Origin: Erpobdella octoculata | Taxonomy: Eukaryota; Annelida; Clitellata; Hirudinida; Erpobdellidae | Length of the DNA: 64,000 bases | Assembly (NCBI GenBank): GCA_963978895.1 | Contig: OZ022240.1 | Location: 19,405,483-19,469,482 of the forward strand | Direction: 5' to 3' | Shown here: positions 1-15,827 of the stretch, in pieces | Layout of the letters: the number at the start of each line of letters is the position of its first letter | How positions within the stretch are numbered: the stretch's first letter is position 1 | The notes under the pieces: model-generated | Databases searched by the model: none | Told to the model about the DNA's origin: nothing | The model's input: the letters and a program-made list of their open reading frames with translations, nothing else | Made by a program: the position numbers and the translations under genes

Positions 1-201
1 TTCACGTTCCTAGGATGAGGCGTTTGAGCTCGGCGTTGATTATCAGTCAGTCAGTCAGTCAGTCAGGACATGTTCTTTTATATATATATCTATATATATA
101 AAAGAACATGTCCTGACTGACTGACTGACTGACTGACTGACTGACTGATGACTGACTGATAATCAACGCCGAGCTCAAACGCCTCATCCTAGGAACGTGA
201 A
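1..201. repeat. Near-perfect inverted repeat of two Helitron-like 5' ends, head to head
   Basis: Bases 1-88 are the reverse complement of about 91-201. The right arm is slightly longer because its GACT tandem run has more units. The centre is an A|TC(TA)n junction at 88-90; Helitrons start with TC after a host A. From 89 rightward the sequence reads TC, (TA)n, AAAAGAACATG, then GACT repeats. A second copy points left. Cut by the window edge. Confidence 0.6.
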
Positions 202-214
202 ATTTATATATATA

Positions 215-3412
<3,198 letters not shown>

Positions 3413-3588
3413 TCTTAATTATTTAGTTATTACTGTTATTATTATAATTATTTCAATTTAAATATTTTTTATGTTGTTACATTTGTATATAATGAATTTA
3501 AATTTTATTTAAATTGTATTTTAATTCATTTCAATTAGTTGTATCTTTTACCATTTAGTCACTGCATTTTATTTTTAAAAAGTTAAAC

Positions 3589-3632
3589 GGCTCTGATGAT
3601 GGCAAAAAATTGCCGAAATAGATCTATTAGCC
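3589..3632 (+). ncRNA. Hammerhead ribozyme (type I layout) in the Penelope-like element's 3' flank
   Basis: All conserved core elements are present in order. Stem I 5' strand GGCT is at 3589-3592 and CTGATGA at 3593-3599. Stem II is GGCAA (3601-3605) and TTGCC (3610-3614) around an AAAA loop. GAA follows at 3615-3617. Stem III is ATAG (3618-3621) and CTAT (3624-3627). The unpaired cleavage-site base is T at 3628, and the stem I 3' strand AGCC is at 3629-3632. Hammerheads are known in the terminal repeats of Penelope-like elements, and this one lies 180 bp after the ORF stop. Predicted cleavage is 3' of 3628. Confidence 0.88.
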
Positions 3633-3758
3633 TATAAGATTATGGAGTTTGTGTTTGAGAATAAATTATTTTTAAACCGATTTAGAGTATTGGAAAAAAT
3701 TAAAAATAAAATCGATTCAGCCAAGTGCGCCACTTTTTTCAATCGAGTTTGCCTAAAA

Positions 3759-3760
<2 letters not shown>

Positions 3761-3848
<88 letters not shown>
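3761..3848. repeat. (TA)n microsatellite
   Basis: Pure TA run joining the Penelope-like 3' flank to the next inverted-repeat arm. Confidence 0.95.
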
Positions 3849-3851
<3 letters not shown>

Positions 3852-3889
3852 TTTATGTTATTCCCGTTAACTATATATATATATATATA

Positions 3890-4319
3890 CTAGAGAGAGC
3901 CCGTCAAAAATGACGGAAGTTTTAAAATACGGCGCCCGTTATTATAAAAATAGTCAACAAAAACAAAATGACATTTGATAACCATAAAAAATTTTTTATA
4001 TATAAGCAAATCAAAAATTGTTGCGGCCATGGAAGCGAAACAAACTGCGCTGTTGTATGATCGAATATGTTGTCGAAAATTTTGTCTATCTGGATTGGCC
4101 GTGTCTGACATGAGGCTTTTAAGAAAATCGGGATATTCAAGTGTATTACCTGAATGTCAATTGGTTTTGGCAACATTACTTTGCCTTTTCGACAACATGA
4201 AGTGAATAGTCCATCTAATGGTTGCTCTGCAGCAAAATTTCTTGATCGACATGAAGTACATAAAACATCAAATTCACCACAATCATGTGGATCGAATTGA
4301 GTTTTGTTGAAGTTAATTG

Positions 4320-4321
<2 letters not shown>
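3890..4321 (-). mobile_element. Helitron deletion derivative: N-terminal replicase coding relic joined to 3' terminus
   Basis: On the minus strand the copy ends with hairpin CCGTCA-TTTT-TGACGG, a 7-nt spacer and CTAG at 3890-3893, followed by host T. Upstream is a relic of the Helitron-like N-terminal domain, with the zinc-type stretch CGEFDVLCTSCRSRNFAAEQ and then CCRKGKVMLPKP, broken by frameshifts. A near-identical longer copy lies at about 62256-63093 on the plus strand. The 5' side here is cut in a TA tract just after the coding stretch begins. Confidence 0.75.

Positions 4322-4386
<65 letters not shown>
4322..4386. repeat. (TA)n microsatellite
   Basis: TA run between the Helitron derivative and the inner inverted-repeat arm. 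Confidence 0.95.
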
Positions 4387-4392
<6 letters not shown>

Positions 4393-4429
4393 AGACCACG
4401 TCACTGCCTTATATATATATATATATATA

Positions 4430-7400
4430 AGCGTTACAGAATCATTGCTCAACTTGGTAATGATTCGCCCTTTCGATACGGCATCCGTGGCAATCAACTG
4501 CACAAATTCAAGAAGGCCCAATAATTCACTCTTGCAAAAGCCACAGAGAATGCGTCACCCCAACAAGAAAAGCCAGCTCAAATCCTCTTCACCTACCTCG
4601 TCTCTAAATCACTTTCGGATTTGGTCCAAAAACCCATGCTCGCTCAATAAAGATAAACGCGATGAGCTAACAGCAAGAATAGCAGCCCTCGACCAATCGC
4701 TTAGACCACATGCCATGTTTTTTGTGGAAACATGGTTTAACGAATCCTCAGACACCTCCATAGCTGGCTATCAACTGCACCGTAAAGACAGAGAGAGGAG
4801 CGCTGGAGGAGGTGTTGCGATCTACGTTGTGGATAAAGTTGTGACCAGTGAGACTGGCATTCCTCAGCTCAACTCTCCAGCTATTGATCAAGTCTGGCGA
4901 GTCATTTGTTTCGGTGGAGAAACTTTCCTCGTTGGTTGTTTATATCGCCCTCATGACTTGAACGACGACTATCTCACACAATGTATTGCTTCAGTCACAA
5001 CAGCTCGTAGCTCACTTTCCGCCTTGAGCTGCTCATTTATGTTGCTCTATGGCGATTTTAATTTCTCTCACACAAAATATGCTCCAATCGACGTGGGTGG
5101 TGGCGTGGCAACATTTGCCCATATAGGTAACGAACATCCTAGTGACAGTAGATTTCAAGAGTGCCTCAACGACTGGCACCTTACACAGCTTGTCACGTTT
5201 CCCACGTACCGCTGTAATCGTTACGTTACACCTAGCAGCACTCTTGACCTCATTATTACCAACGACCCCGACCGAGCTATCGAGATACTTGAAGCTGACT
5301 CACTTGGATACACGCCCATGGGCCAATCCCATTGCTTTATAACCGGTCGGTTCGCTGTGGCCGGTCTGAACAATTCACGTGTTTCTCCGTCGCACAAACG
5401 TTTTATATGGAGCAAAGCTGACTACAATGCGCTGTCTTCTCGTATTTCAAACACCGACTGGGAAAACTTATTTGATGGCCTTTCAGTACCTGACACTTAT
5501 CAGCTTCTTATCGACCGATACAACGAAGCGGTTGCACTGCACATCCCATCTACAACAACTCCATTTGTCCGGAAAAAAGAACCTTGGGTAACACCCGAAG
5601 TTATAAAAGCAGCCAGAGTCAAGCGCGAGGTCTGGGCTAAATACATCGCATCGGGGCGCGACTCTGCAGTTATTCTACGAGAATCTCATCGAGAGGCCTG
5701 CAAGCGTGTAGCTAAAACAGTCAAGTCGGCAATTCTCATGTATGAGGAACAACTAGTCAGCGCTTCCAAATCCAATCCAAAACTTCTTCATTCACATGTC
5801 CGTAGCAAGCAGTTTGTCAAAGACGACATCAACTCTATTCAGACAGCCGACGGCACCATAACTGCGGACCGTGAAAAAATCTGTTCTTCCCTCAATGACT
5901 ATTTTCAATCTGTTTTTGTCATCGAACCTGAGGGTTACATGCCTGCTTTTACAGATCGCACCGAATCAATCTGCGATGTAAATGAAAGTTGTTTTTCTGC
6001 AGCTATTCTTCAAAAAAGACTCCACAGCTTAGACAAAACTAAATCGATGGGTCTTGACGGTTTGCACCCACGCGTTCTCAGCAATTGCGCAGCTGCCTTT
6101 GCCACACCCCTGGCTCTCATCTACAAGCGCTCCTTCATGTCCGGAGTTATACCGGACACATGGAGAAAATCAAATGTTTCCCCTATCTTCAAAAAAGGCA
6201 GCAAGCTCAAGCCTTCTAACTACAGGCCTGTCTCTCTCACTCCTGTGCCCTGTAAAGTAATGGAAGGCATTCTACATGAACACATCATGCAGCACTGCGT
6301 CGTCAACGGCTTAATCAGCAAACATCAACATGGTTTTCTCAAGAAAAAAAGCTGCTTGACAAATCTACTTGAAACTCGCGACATACTCACTGAAGCTGTT
6401 CATTGCGGCTATGTGGCTGACGTAGTATATACAGATTTTGCCAAAGCATTCGACAGAGTACCTCACAAACGCCTACTGCATAAACTAAAAGCTTACGGCA
6501 TCCGTGGTTTGCTACTCACATGGATCGAAGCGTGGCTGAATGATAGGAAGCAGCGCGTTTTGATTGAAGGCTGCGAGTCCGAGTGGAAGAATGTGACAAG
6601 TGGCGTTCCTCAAGGCTCTGTTCTTGGTCCACTACTTTTTGTGTTATATATTAACGACTTACCGGACACTATCACACACCAAATCAAAATGTACGCGGAC
6701 GACAGCAAAATCATCGGCATCATCAAGTCAGCTTCCGACATTTTATCTCTCCAGGCTGACATTGACCGTGCAGTTGAGTGGTCATTCACTTGGCTAATGC
6801 ACTTCAATGTCAAGAAATGCAAAATCATGCATGTCGGTCGCTCACACAGAATAACCCACCAATACTCTATGAGACATATTGACGGCACGCGGCGACCACT
6901 CGAAGTCACAAAAGTCGAACGTGATCTTGGTGTTCTCGTCTCAGATGATCTAAAGGTCCGAGCACAGGTCGAAAAAGCAGCGTCATCAGCCAATCATATG
7001 CTCAGCCGACTCAGAAAAGCTTTCCGCAGCCGCAGCCTCATACTGTGGCGTACACTTTACCTCTCCTACGTCCGCCCACATCTTGAATTTGCTGTTCAAT
7101 CTTGGTCGCCTTATCAAAAGGGCGATATTAACCTTCTTGAGCAGGTCCAACGTCGGGCAACAAAAATCATTGCAACACTAAAACATCAGCCCTATGAACA
7201 TCGTCTGCAACAGCTTAGGATCACAACGCTACAAGACCGCCGTTCGAGAGGTGACCTGATCGAGCAGTTCAAAATCGCCCACAACATCGACGACGTCAGC
7301 TTTTCCGTTCCGCAAACTCGAGCAGCCGGCCACACGGCATACCACCTGCGTGGCCACAACTGCAAATTAGAGCGCCAGTATGTCAGAGGTTGCGAAGAGC

Positions 7401-7670
7401 GATACAATTTTTTCACAAACCGGATTGTCGCTCCATGGAATGCGCTTACGCAATACACAATTGACGCCCCGACAGTATACGCTTTCAAGGACCGCATCTC
7501 TTAGGAGTCGCGAGTCCTCCAGCTTCTGTCAGTATAGAGGAGCCTGATGTAGCTCCTCTTCATCAAAAATATAACTTTCAGACATTAATTTTTTTATGGC
7601 TTGATTCTATAGACTTTTTTTTTTATATATTTTTGGTTCTGATAATAAACAAAACTCAAACTCATTAAAC
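4430..7670 (+). mobile_element. Nearly full-length APE-type LINE insertion
   Basis: The ORF plus about 165 bp of 3' UTR ends in an A-rich tail (AATAAACAAAACTCAAACTC) directly before the right inner inverted-repeat arm. There is no poly(A), as often seen in CR1/Jockey-like elements. The 5' edge abuts a short TA tract after the left inner arm. Confidence 0.75.
4460..7504 (+). CDS. APE-type LINE ORF2: endonuclease plus reverse transcriptase (CR1/Jockey-like)
   Basis: About 1,014 codons are open from an ATG at 4460 to TAG at 7504. Upstream in-frame codons only read the TA repeat, so this start is preferred. The endonuclease/exonuclease/phosphatase domain begins near residue 50 (IWSKNPCSLNKDKRDEL). 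It has VETW near 90, GDFNFS near 197, TLDLII near 262 and a late GQSHCF. RT follows: SMGLDGLHPRVL near 532, FAKAFDRVPHKRLL, GVPQGSVLGPLLF near 715, and YADD near 744. The C-terminus keeps LEQVQRRATKII and RRSRGDLIEQFK, typical of CR1/Jockey-group LINEs. The protein would nick target DNA and reverse-transcribe its RNA in place. No stop or frameshift is visible, so this copy looks young. No ORF1 or RNase H was recognised. Confidence 0.92.
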   Translation: MIRPFDTASVAINCTNSRRPNNSLLQKPQRMRHPNKKSQLKSSSPTSSLNHFRIWSKNPCSLNKDKRDELTARIAALDQSLRPHAMFFVETWFNESSDTSIAGYQLHRKDRERSAGGGVAIYVVDKVVTSETGIPQLNSPAIDQVWRVICFGGETFLVGCLYRPHDLNDDYLTQCIASVTTARSSLSALSCSFMLLYGDFNFSHTKYAPIDVGGGVATFAHIGNEHPSDSRFQECLNDWHLTQLVTFPTYRCNRYVTPSSTLDLIITNDPDRAIEILEADSLGYTPMGQSHCFITGRFAVAGLNNSRVSPSHKRFIWSKADYNALSSRISNTDWENLFDGLSVPDTYQLLIDRYNEAVALHIPSTTTPFVRKKEPWVTPEVIKAARVKREVWAKYIASGRDSAVILRESHREACKRVAKTVKSAILMYEEQLVSASKSNPKLLHSHVRSKQFVKDDINSIQTADGTITADREKICSSLNDYFQSVFVIEPEGYMPAFTDRTESICDVNESCFSAAILQKRLHSLDKTKSMGLDGLHPRVLSNCAAAFATPLALIYKRSFMSGVIPDTWRKSNVSPIFKKGSKLKPSNYRPVSLTPVPCKVMEGILHEHIMQHCVVNGLISKHQHGFLKKKSCLTNLLETRDILTEAVHCGYVADVVYTDFAKAFDRVPHKRLLHKLKAYGIRGLLLTWIEAWLNDRKQRVLIEGCESEWKNVTSGVPQGSVLGPLLFVLYINDLPDTITHQIKMYADDSKIIGIIKSASDILSLQADIDRAVEWSFTWLMHFNVKKCKIMHVGRSHRITHQYSMRHIDGTRRPLEVTKVERDLGVLVSDDLKVRAQVEKAASSANHMLSRLRKAFRSRSLILWRTLYLSYVRPHLEFAVQSWSPYQKGDINLLEQVQRRATKIIATLKHQPYEHRLQQLRITTLQDRRSRGDLIEQFKIAHNIDDVSFSVPQTRAAGHTAYHLRGHNCKLERQYVRGCEERYNFFTNRIVAPWNALTQYTIDAPTVYAFKDRIS

Positions 7671-7689
7671 AGGCAGTGACGTGGTCTAC

Positions 7690-8078
<389 letters not shown>

Positions 8079-8237
8079 ATTTATATATATATATAAATTG
8101 TTTTTCCAAAATAACTTTTTTAGTTTAAAAAAAATTTTTTATATAGCCTAGGACATCCCCTCAAACATACAAAATTTCATAAAAATCAGTTTAGCCGTTT
8201 CGGAGGAGTTCAATAATTTCAAACATTATGACACGTC

Positions 8238-10108
<1,871 letters not shown>

Positions 10109-10310
10109 CTAGCAGTGCCCGTAGCTGCTTCGCTCGCATGAAATTAGAGAGTTTGAACCGTGCATCCATAGTAGAGATCATTTTTTTAGGTCTCGGCTCG
10201 GCCCGTCGACAAATTAGCCCAGCCCGTTTTAAAAACCCAAACTCCTGGCTCGGCACAGCCCGTCTGAATTAGGCCCGGCTCATTTTTACAGGCCTAGACG
10301 TTCTATATAC
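10109..10310 (-). mobile_element. Possible Helitron-like 3' end with GGCCCG-rich motif
   Basis: On the minus strand the sequence ends in a GC-rich block followed by CTAG (10109-10112) and host T, resembling the other Helitron ends in the window. Inside, 10190-10300 has degenerate repeats of GCCCG/CGGCC type. No coding part or matching 5' end was found. Confidence 0.4.
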
Positions 10311-12556
10311 TTGATGAAAAACTTCGGCCCGTCCCACCTTGACCTCAGGTATATATATTACATTCGCCCAACGTTTTTATCTTCCGAACGTAAAGTTTGG
10401 TTCAAAACATTTTATTACGTACACTTGAATATTATTTTTAAGTTTTTAGTAAGTTTTTATATACCTAAGCATTGTTTTAAAAAACTGTATTTTCAATTTT
10501 TTTAATTTTTTAGTGGTATAGTTTTTTTTCAGTTTTTCAAATCTAAAAACGGATTAATGTAGTCACCAGATATACACCTGAATGCAAAAAATCAACTTTT
10601 TACAACCATTAAAAGTGCCCTAAGAAAACTTTAGAAAGTCTCCTAAAACAAATAACAAACATCGAAGCAACTTCATATAAGTAATGTAAACTAGCATCAG
10701 CATCACTCCAAAAACAAGATAAAAAAATCCACACAACTGGTCACACAGTTTTATATCGACTGAGGTCTCAGACTAGTCAAGAAACTGGACAGTTTATCAT
10801 CATTGACATTAAATGGAACGGGAAAGTTTTTTTTCTTTGCTGACAGTGGACATAATATATTTGATGAAGTTTAATACGCTGTTTTTGCGTTTTTTTATTA
10901 TTCCCCGATCGATTCACAAATGCACCGAAGTAAGGCCTTCTTAGATTAAACATTAAATTGTTATCACTAAAAAAATACTATGACGTCATCAGAAAAAACT
11001 ACAAATAATAAAAAAGTAGTTTTTCTAACTGACTGTTATGTAGACTAAAACATTTGTTGATGAAGTCAATAAGTTACCTCTTACATGCTTGTTATAGCAA
11101 AATCTGTCCTAACTAAAAAAAAAAGTAATTACACTTTTCAGTTGAATTTTTAACATCACTGATTTTTATTTAAAATAAATTGTTAATAAAAGATTTTTAT
11201 TACATAGTTATAGAAAATTGGAACATTTAACATTTCCCAAGAAAACAGACGGGAGGAAGCGAACCAAGCCTGGTCCATTCGTCCAGTTGTTTCTTTCCAA
11301 ACTCTACGCTTTTTTACCTGTTTAAATGTTCATATGTTTTCTGGATAATATGTTATAAGTTTAAATATAAAAATGAAACAAAACCAACAGTAGAAAATAA
11401 TTTTGAAACTTCATTCCACATTGATACTATAATACCAAAATGGAATGAGGTTTCATTATCAGCTTTTTAACCCTGCATAATTCATCTTAGCGTTTCTTGT
11501 TTCTTTACCATTGACGATTTGGTTCAATTGGATGTTTATTTCTTTAATTTAGTTCACGATTCAACGCTGAAACAAAAAAACCGAGTAAGATATGTCACGT
11601 GATCTGTCAGATTTTTTACGAATGAAACATTTCGTTGGTCTGATCAACTGAAAAGTTGTAGCACGCACACGCGCACATAGTCAAGAGAGAGAGAAAGAAA
11701 GAGAGAGAGAAGGAGAGAGATGACAAGAAGTTTTATTTATGTGAATGTCACTTATGAGGTCATTAGTTTGCTGTCCGTCACATTTCTGGTTGACTCTGAC
11801 ATCTTTGATGAATGCATCGTCATGACAACGTGCAAATGTGCTAACAAATAATTCGTTACATCGCGTCCTTCTTTTACATTCAGCTAGTCATTAAAAGCTT
11901 TGAAGACATTTAAAAGGCTCTAATGTTTAGCTATTAGCATTTAGCATTAACTGGAGATTAAAAACACATCAAGTATCGGTTAGTGTTATCAAAATAAAAA
12001 AAATTTTAAATTATTATACTTATTTTTTAATCTCGTTAATGTAATTTAAAATTGTAATAAAGCCTGGCTCCTCTACTCAATGACTTCAAATCTTTGCAAA
12101 CATTTATAATAACATGGTGATGATCTTTAATTAAGTGTAATACAAAACAAAAATGCGTTTTTCTGCGTAATTCATAGAGAATCAAAGAAATTTTCTGGAG
12201 GCAATAAAAATCGTAGTGAAATAAGAGACTGACCAACTCAATACTTGCGACGACGAAGACGAAGTTGATTGTGATTGTCCTAAGAATGATGCACTTCGGG
12301 AGAGGAAAAAAATCTCACATTCACTGAAAGATGGAGCTAGTGCTAGATGTATTAACATGCCGACTGAAACTCTTTGCTTATTAAGATTAGTCATTTATCT
12401 TGAGTCAAGACGGAGCCACGAATTAAAAGCAATCTCCTACCGCGATTTGTTGCCATCTTTGATGTCGCGCAATCTAATCTGTCTTTTTTCATGCTCATCC
12501 CAGTTAACTTAACTGCGTCAAGCAATCGTAGGCGTGGTAGTAGTGTCAGCGCTAGC
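10311..12556. other. AT-rich stretch with no recognised gene
   Basis: No domain-bearing open frame was seen. It contains an imperfect GAGA run near 11685-11720 and a (TAG)n onset at its right edge. A block at 12493-12514 is shared exactly with 20681-20702. Confidence 0.5.
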
Positions 12557-12558
12557 AA

Positions 12559-12638
<80 letters not shown>
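12557..12638. repeat. (TAG)n microsatellite, left flank of R2-type element
   Basis: About 27 TAG/GTA units that stop where the R2-type coding sequence begins. The same trinucleotide in the same orientation resumes at 14486, right after the element's 3' end. Confidence 0.95.
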
Positions 12639-12639
<1 letters not shown>

Positions 12640-14282
12640 AAAATAGTCATAAAATCCCAGTAAACAGAGGTGTGAAACAGGGTGATCCCATGTCACCGCT
12701 CTTGTTCAATGCAGTGATTGATATGATAATGAATGAAGTTGATCAGTCAATCGGAGTTTCTGGAAACGAGGATTCTGTCAAATGTAATTACATAGCTTTT
12801 GCTGACGATTTAGTTCTCATGTCGTCAACTGACGTAGGAATGCAAATGCTGGTGGAACAAGTTGAAAGTGCTCTAGCAAATGTTGGCTTGCACATGAATC
12901 CCAGCAAATGCGCGTCGTTAAGAACTGAAGTCACAAGCAAGAAAAAACTATGGATTGTAAACCCCCACTCATATCTAAAAGTGCAAAATTCCAATATAAG
13001 AACTTTGAATATTGAAGAAACGTACAAGTATCTTGGTACTGAAGTTGGACCAAAAAAAATAGTTACTTCAATTGCCAGTTTTATTCAAAGTTCTTTACAC
13101 GCAATATCAAGAGCACCACTGAAACCATTTCAAAGAATGTATATTCTCAGAACGCATGTCTTGCCAAGTTTGGTCCACCATCTGACATTCGATTTTATAA
13201 CGATGTCTTCACTAACTGCCGCCGACTTACAAATTAGAGCTGCCGTGAGGCGCTGGCTTAGGTTGCCAAAGGATACGCCTGTGCCATTCTTCCATGCTCC
13301 TCTTAGAAGCGGAGGGCTGGGAATTTTGCAGCTGAGGCAATGGGCCCCTATTCTGAGACGAAAAAGACTCAATAGCTTATTAACTCAGGCTAAATATGGC
13401 AACGATGTGTTTTTGATGAATGTTCTGCAGGAAAGTCTATCTGTGTTGTCAGAAATTAGGAAATTCGGAAGACTTGGGAGTGGAATCGAAGGTGCTCAAA
13501 AATCACTACAACTAAAAACAACTGAAAATCTTTATAAATCTGTAGATGGTTATGGTTTGAAGTCTTTTTCATCAGGAATAGGATTGAGTGACTGGATCGT
13601 AGACGGAGTGAACAGAGTGCCATCAGATGTATTCATCAAGTGCATTAAAGTTCGTGCAGCCGTTCTCTACATCAAGCTTAGGGCGTCGCGGGGACGACCA
13701 TTGGCCGATACGTCATGCGACGCTGGATGCAGAATACCTGAATCATTAGGACACATGATTCAAATCTGTCCCAAGAGTGATGGACCTAGGCGAGAACGTC
13801 ACGACATCATCGTTCGTAAACTGGAAGAAAAATTCCAATCAAAGGGATTCATCACAAAAGTAGAACCGCGAATTAAAACCGAAATGGGTTTGAGAATTCC
13901 GGACCTTTGTGCATGGAAGGATGACCAATATTTTGTATGCGACGTTTCTGTTGTTTCTGATCTTGCAAACCTGAATGAGGAACATGACAGGAAAATCAGA
14001 AAGTACGATATCAGGGACGTCCACGCATGGATGAAAGAAAACAACCCAGGTCAGGCTCTCAACTTAAAGCCTGTCATTACAGCTTTTGTGTGCAAATGGA
14101 GGGGGGTGATGTCAGAGAAGTCCTACAAGTTTTGGACTAGCTTTGGTGTCGGGAAAAAATTGTTGACTTACTATATACTTTCAGTGTTATTAAATACTTA
14201 CAATATTTGGAAATTCTTTAAATGTTGTACATGGAGAGTAGGTCGGCGACGCAACAAATTGAAGAATGTTGGAAAACGTTGA
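12639..14282 (+). CDS. R2-superfamily retrotransposon polyprotein, C-terminal part: RT, zinc knuckle, restriction-like endonuclease
   Basis: About 547 codons are open to TGA. The frame enters from the TAG repeat, so no true start exists; the element is 5'-truncated inside RT. The start keeps RGVKQGDPMSPLLFNAVID (RT motif 4) followed by the catalytic block FADDLVLMSS. A thumb-like region (RAAVRRWLRLPKDTPVPFFHA, GGLGI) follows. Near residue 360 is a zinc knuckle with C-x3-C-x7-H-x4-C spacing (CDAGCRIPESLGHMIQIC). Near residues 420-437 is the endonuclease motif RIPDL-x-D-V (PD...D), ending YFVCDVSVVSD. This RT, CCHC, PD-D order is diagnostic of R2/R4/NeSL-type LINEs, which nick specific sites. 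There are no internal stops. Confidence 0.92.
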
Positions 14283-14485
14283 ATTATTTTTTGCATGAAA
14301 TTGTATGTTTTACCGAGTGTAGAAATGTCATGGTTCAGATTTATAATCGTCTCGGGGAAATCTCAGGCCCACGTGGGGACGTGAAATATTTTTGTCAAGT
14401 TTATAGGACATTTTATTCTTATGTTTATTTTGTCCTGGCTGTAAATTATTGGATTTTTGAAATCTGAGAAAATAAATGATTGAAC
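12639..14485 (+). mobile_element. 5'-truncated R2-type LINE inserted in (TAG)n
   Basis: The ORF end is followed by a 200-bp 3' UTR ending GAAAATAAATGATTGAACA. At 14486 the TAG repeat resumes. TAG on both sides in the same orientation means the element either targets this microsatellite or carries it at its 3' end. Confidence 0.85.
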
Positions 14486-15190
<705 letters not shown>

Positions 15191-15644
15191 GTAGCAGATT
15201 TAAACTTCTGGGTAAGTTTGCAATTAGTCTGTTTAATATAATTCATAAAGATGAATTCTTCTCTTCAAGTATCCGGTGAATTATCATGACGTCGATTGAA
15301 GGTTCATGATAATGATTGATAATTACAACGTGGCACGTTAGGAGAGAACATAAATAACCTTAAACATCACATTTGTTAATTTTAAAAATGTCTACTTGAG
15401 TTATTCATTTGCTCGTCTGTTTACTTCTCCTTCTGCTAATCCGCTTCCTAAAAAACTAAATAAACTGAATAGACCCATCAATCAAATGCCCAGTCGCTTA
15501 GGAATAAAATAACCACTCATTTGCGTTCTCTCTCTTTCTTTTTTTTCGTTCTCTATTGCTTTCTCTGCTGCTCTTTATCCCTCTCCTACTGACTCACTCT
15601 TTCGATTACTCAGCCACTTTTGATTGACTGAAATTGTGCAGTAG
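15191..15644. other. Intronic or upstream sequence before the first identified receptor exon
   Basis: No gene seen. A pyrimidine-rich stretch at about 15520-15600 precedes the exon acceptor at 15644. Confidence 0.5.
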
Positions 15645-15827
15645 ATTGGTCTCTGGAACGCATCTTGGACCCATGGCGACTCCGGCAGACTTCAAATCAA
15701 ACCAACCTTATTACGAAGCGACAGTTCTCAAATGATTGACTCTAACGTCGAAACCGATACAACGATCATCGTCAAAAGTGCTGAAGGTCCATCACAGAGG
15801 AAATCATTCAAAGTCGTCCTTCCTATG
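15645..15827 (+). CDS. Ionotropic glutamate receptor-like subunit, exon A (linker before ligand-binding domain)
   Basis: This 61-codon, phase 0-0 exon starts after acceptor GTGCAGTAG at 15644; an earlier AG would put a stop in frame. It ends at ATG before donor GTGAGT. It opens with IGLWNASW, matching the IGxWN block that ends the amino-terminal domain of AMPA/kainate-type receptors. It ends KSFKVVLPM, the strand leading into S1. The next exon continues with EVPFVM, as expected (compare EEPFVM in canonical subunits). Upstream amino-terminal-domain exons were not found, so the gene is incomplete in this window or those exons are too diverged to see. The R2-type insertion lies just upstream. 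Confidence 0.8.
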
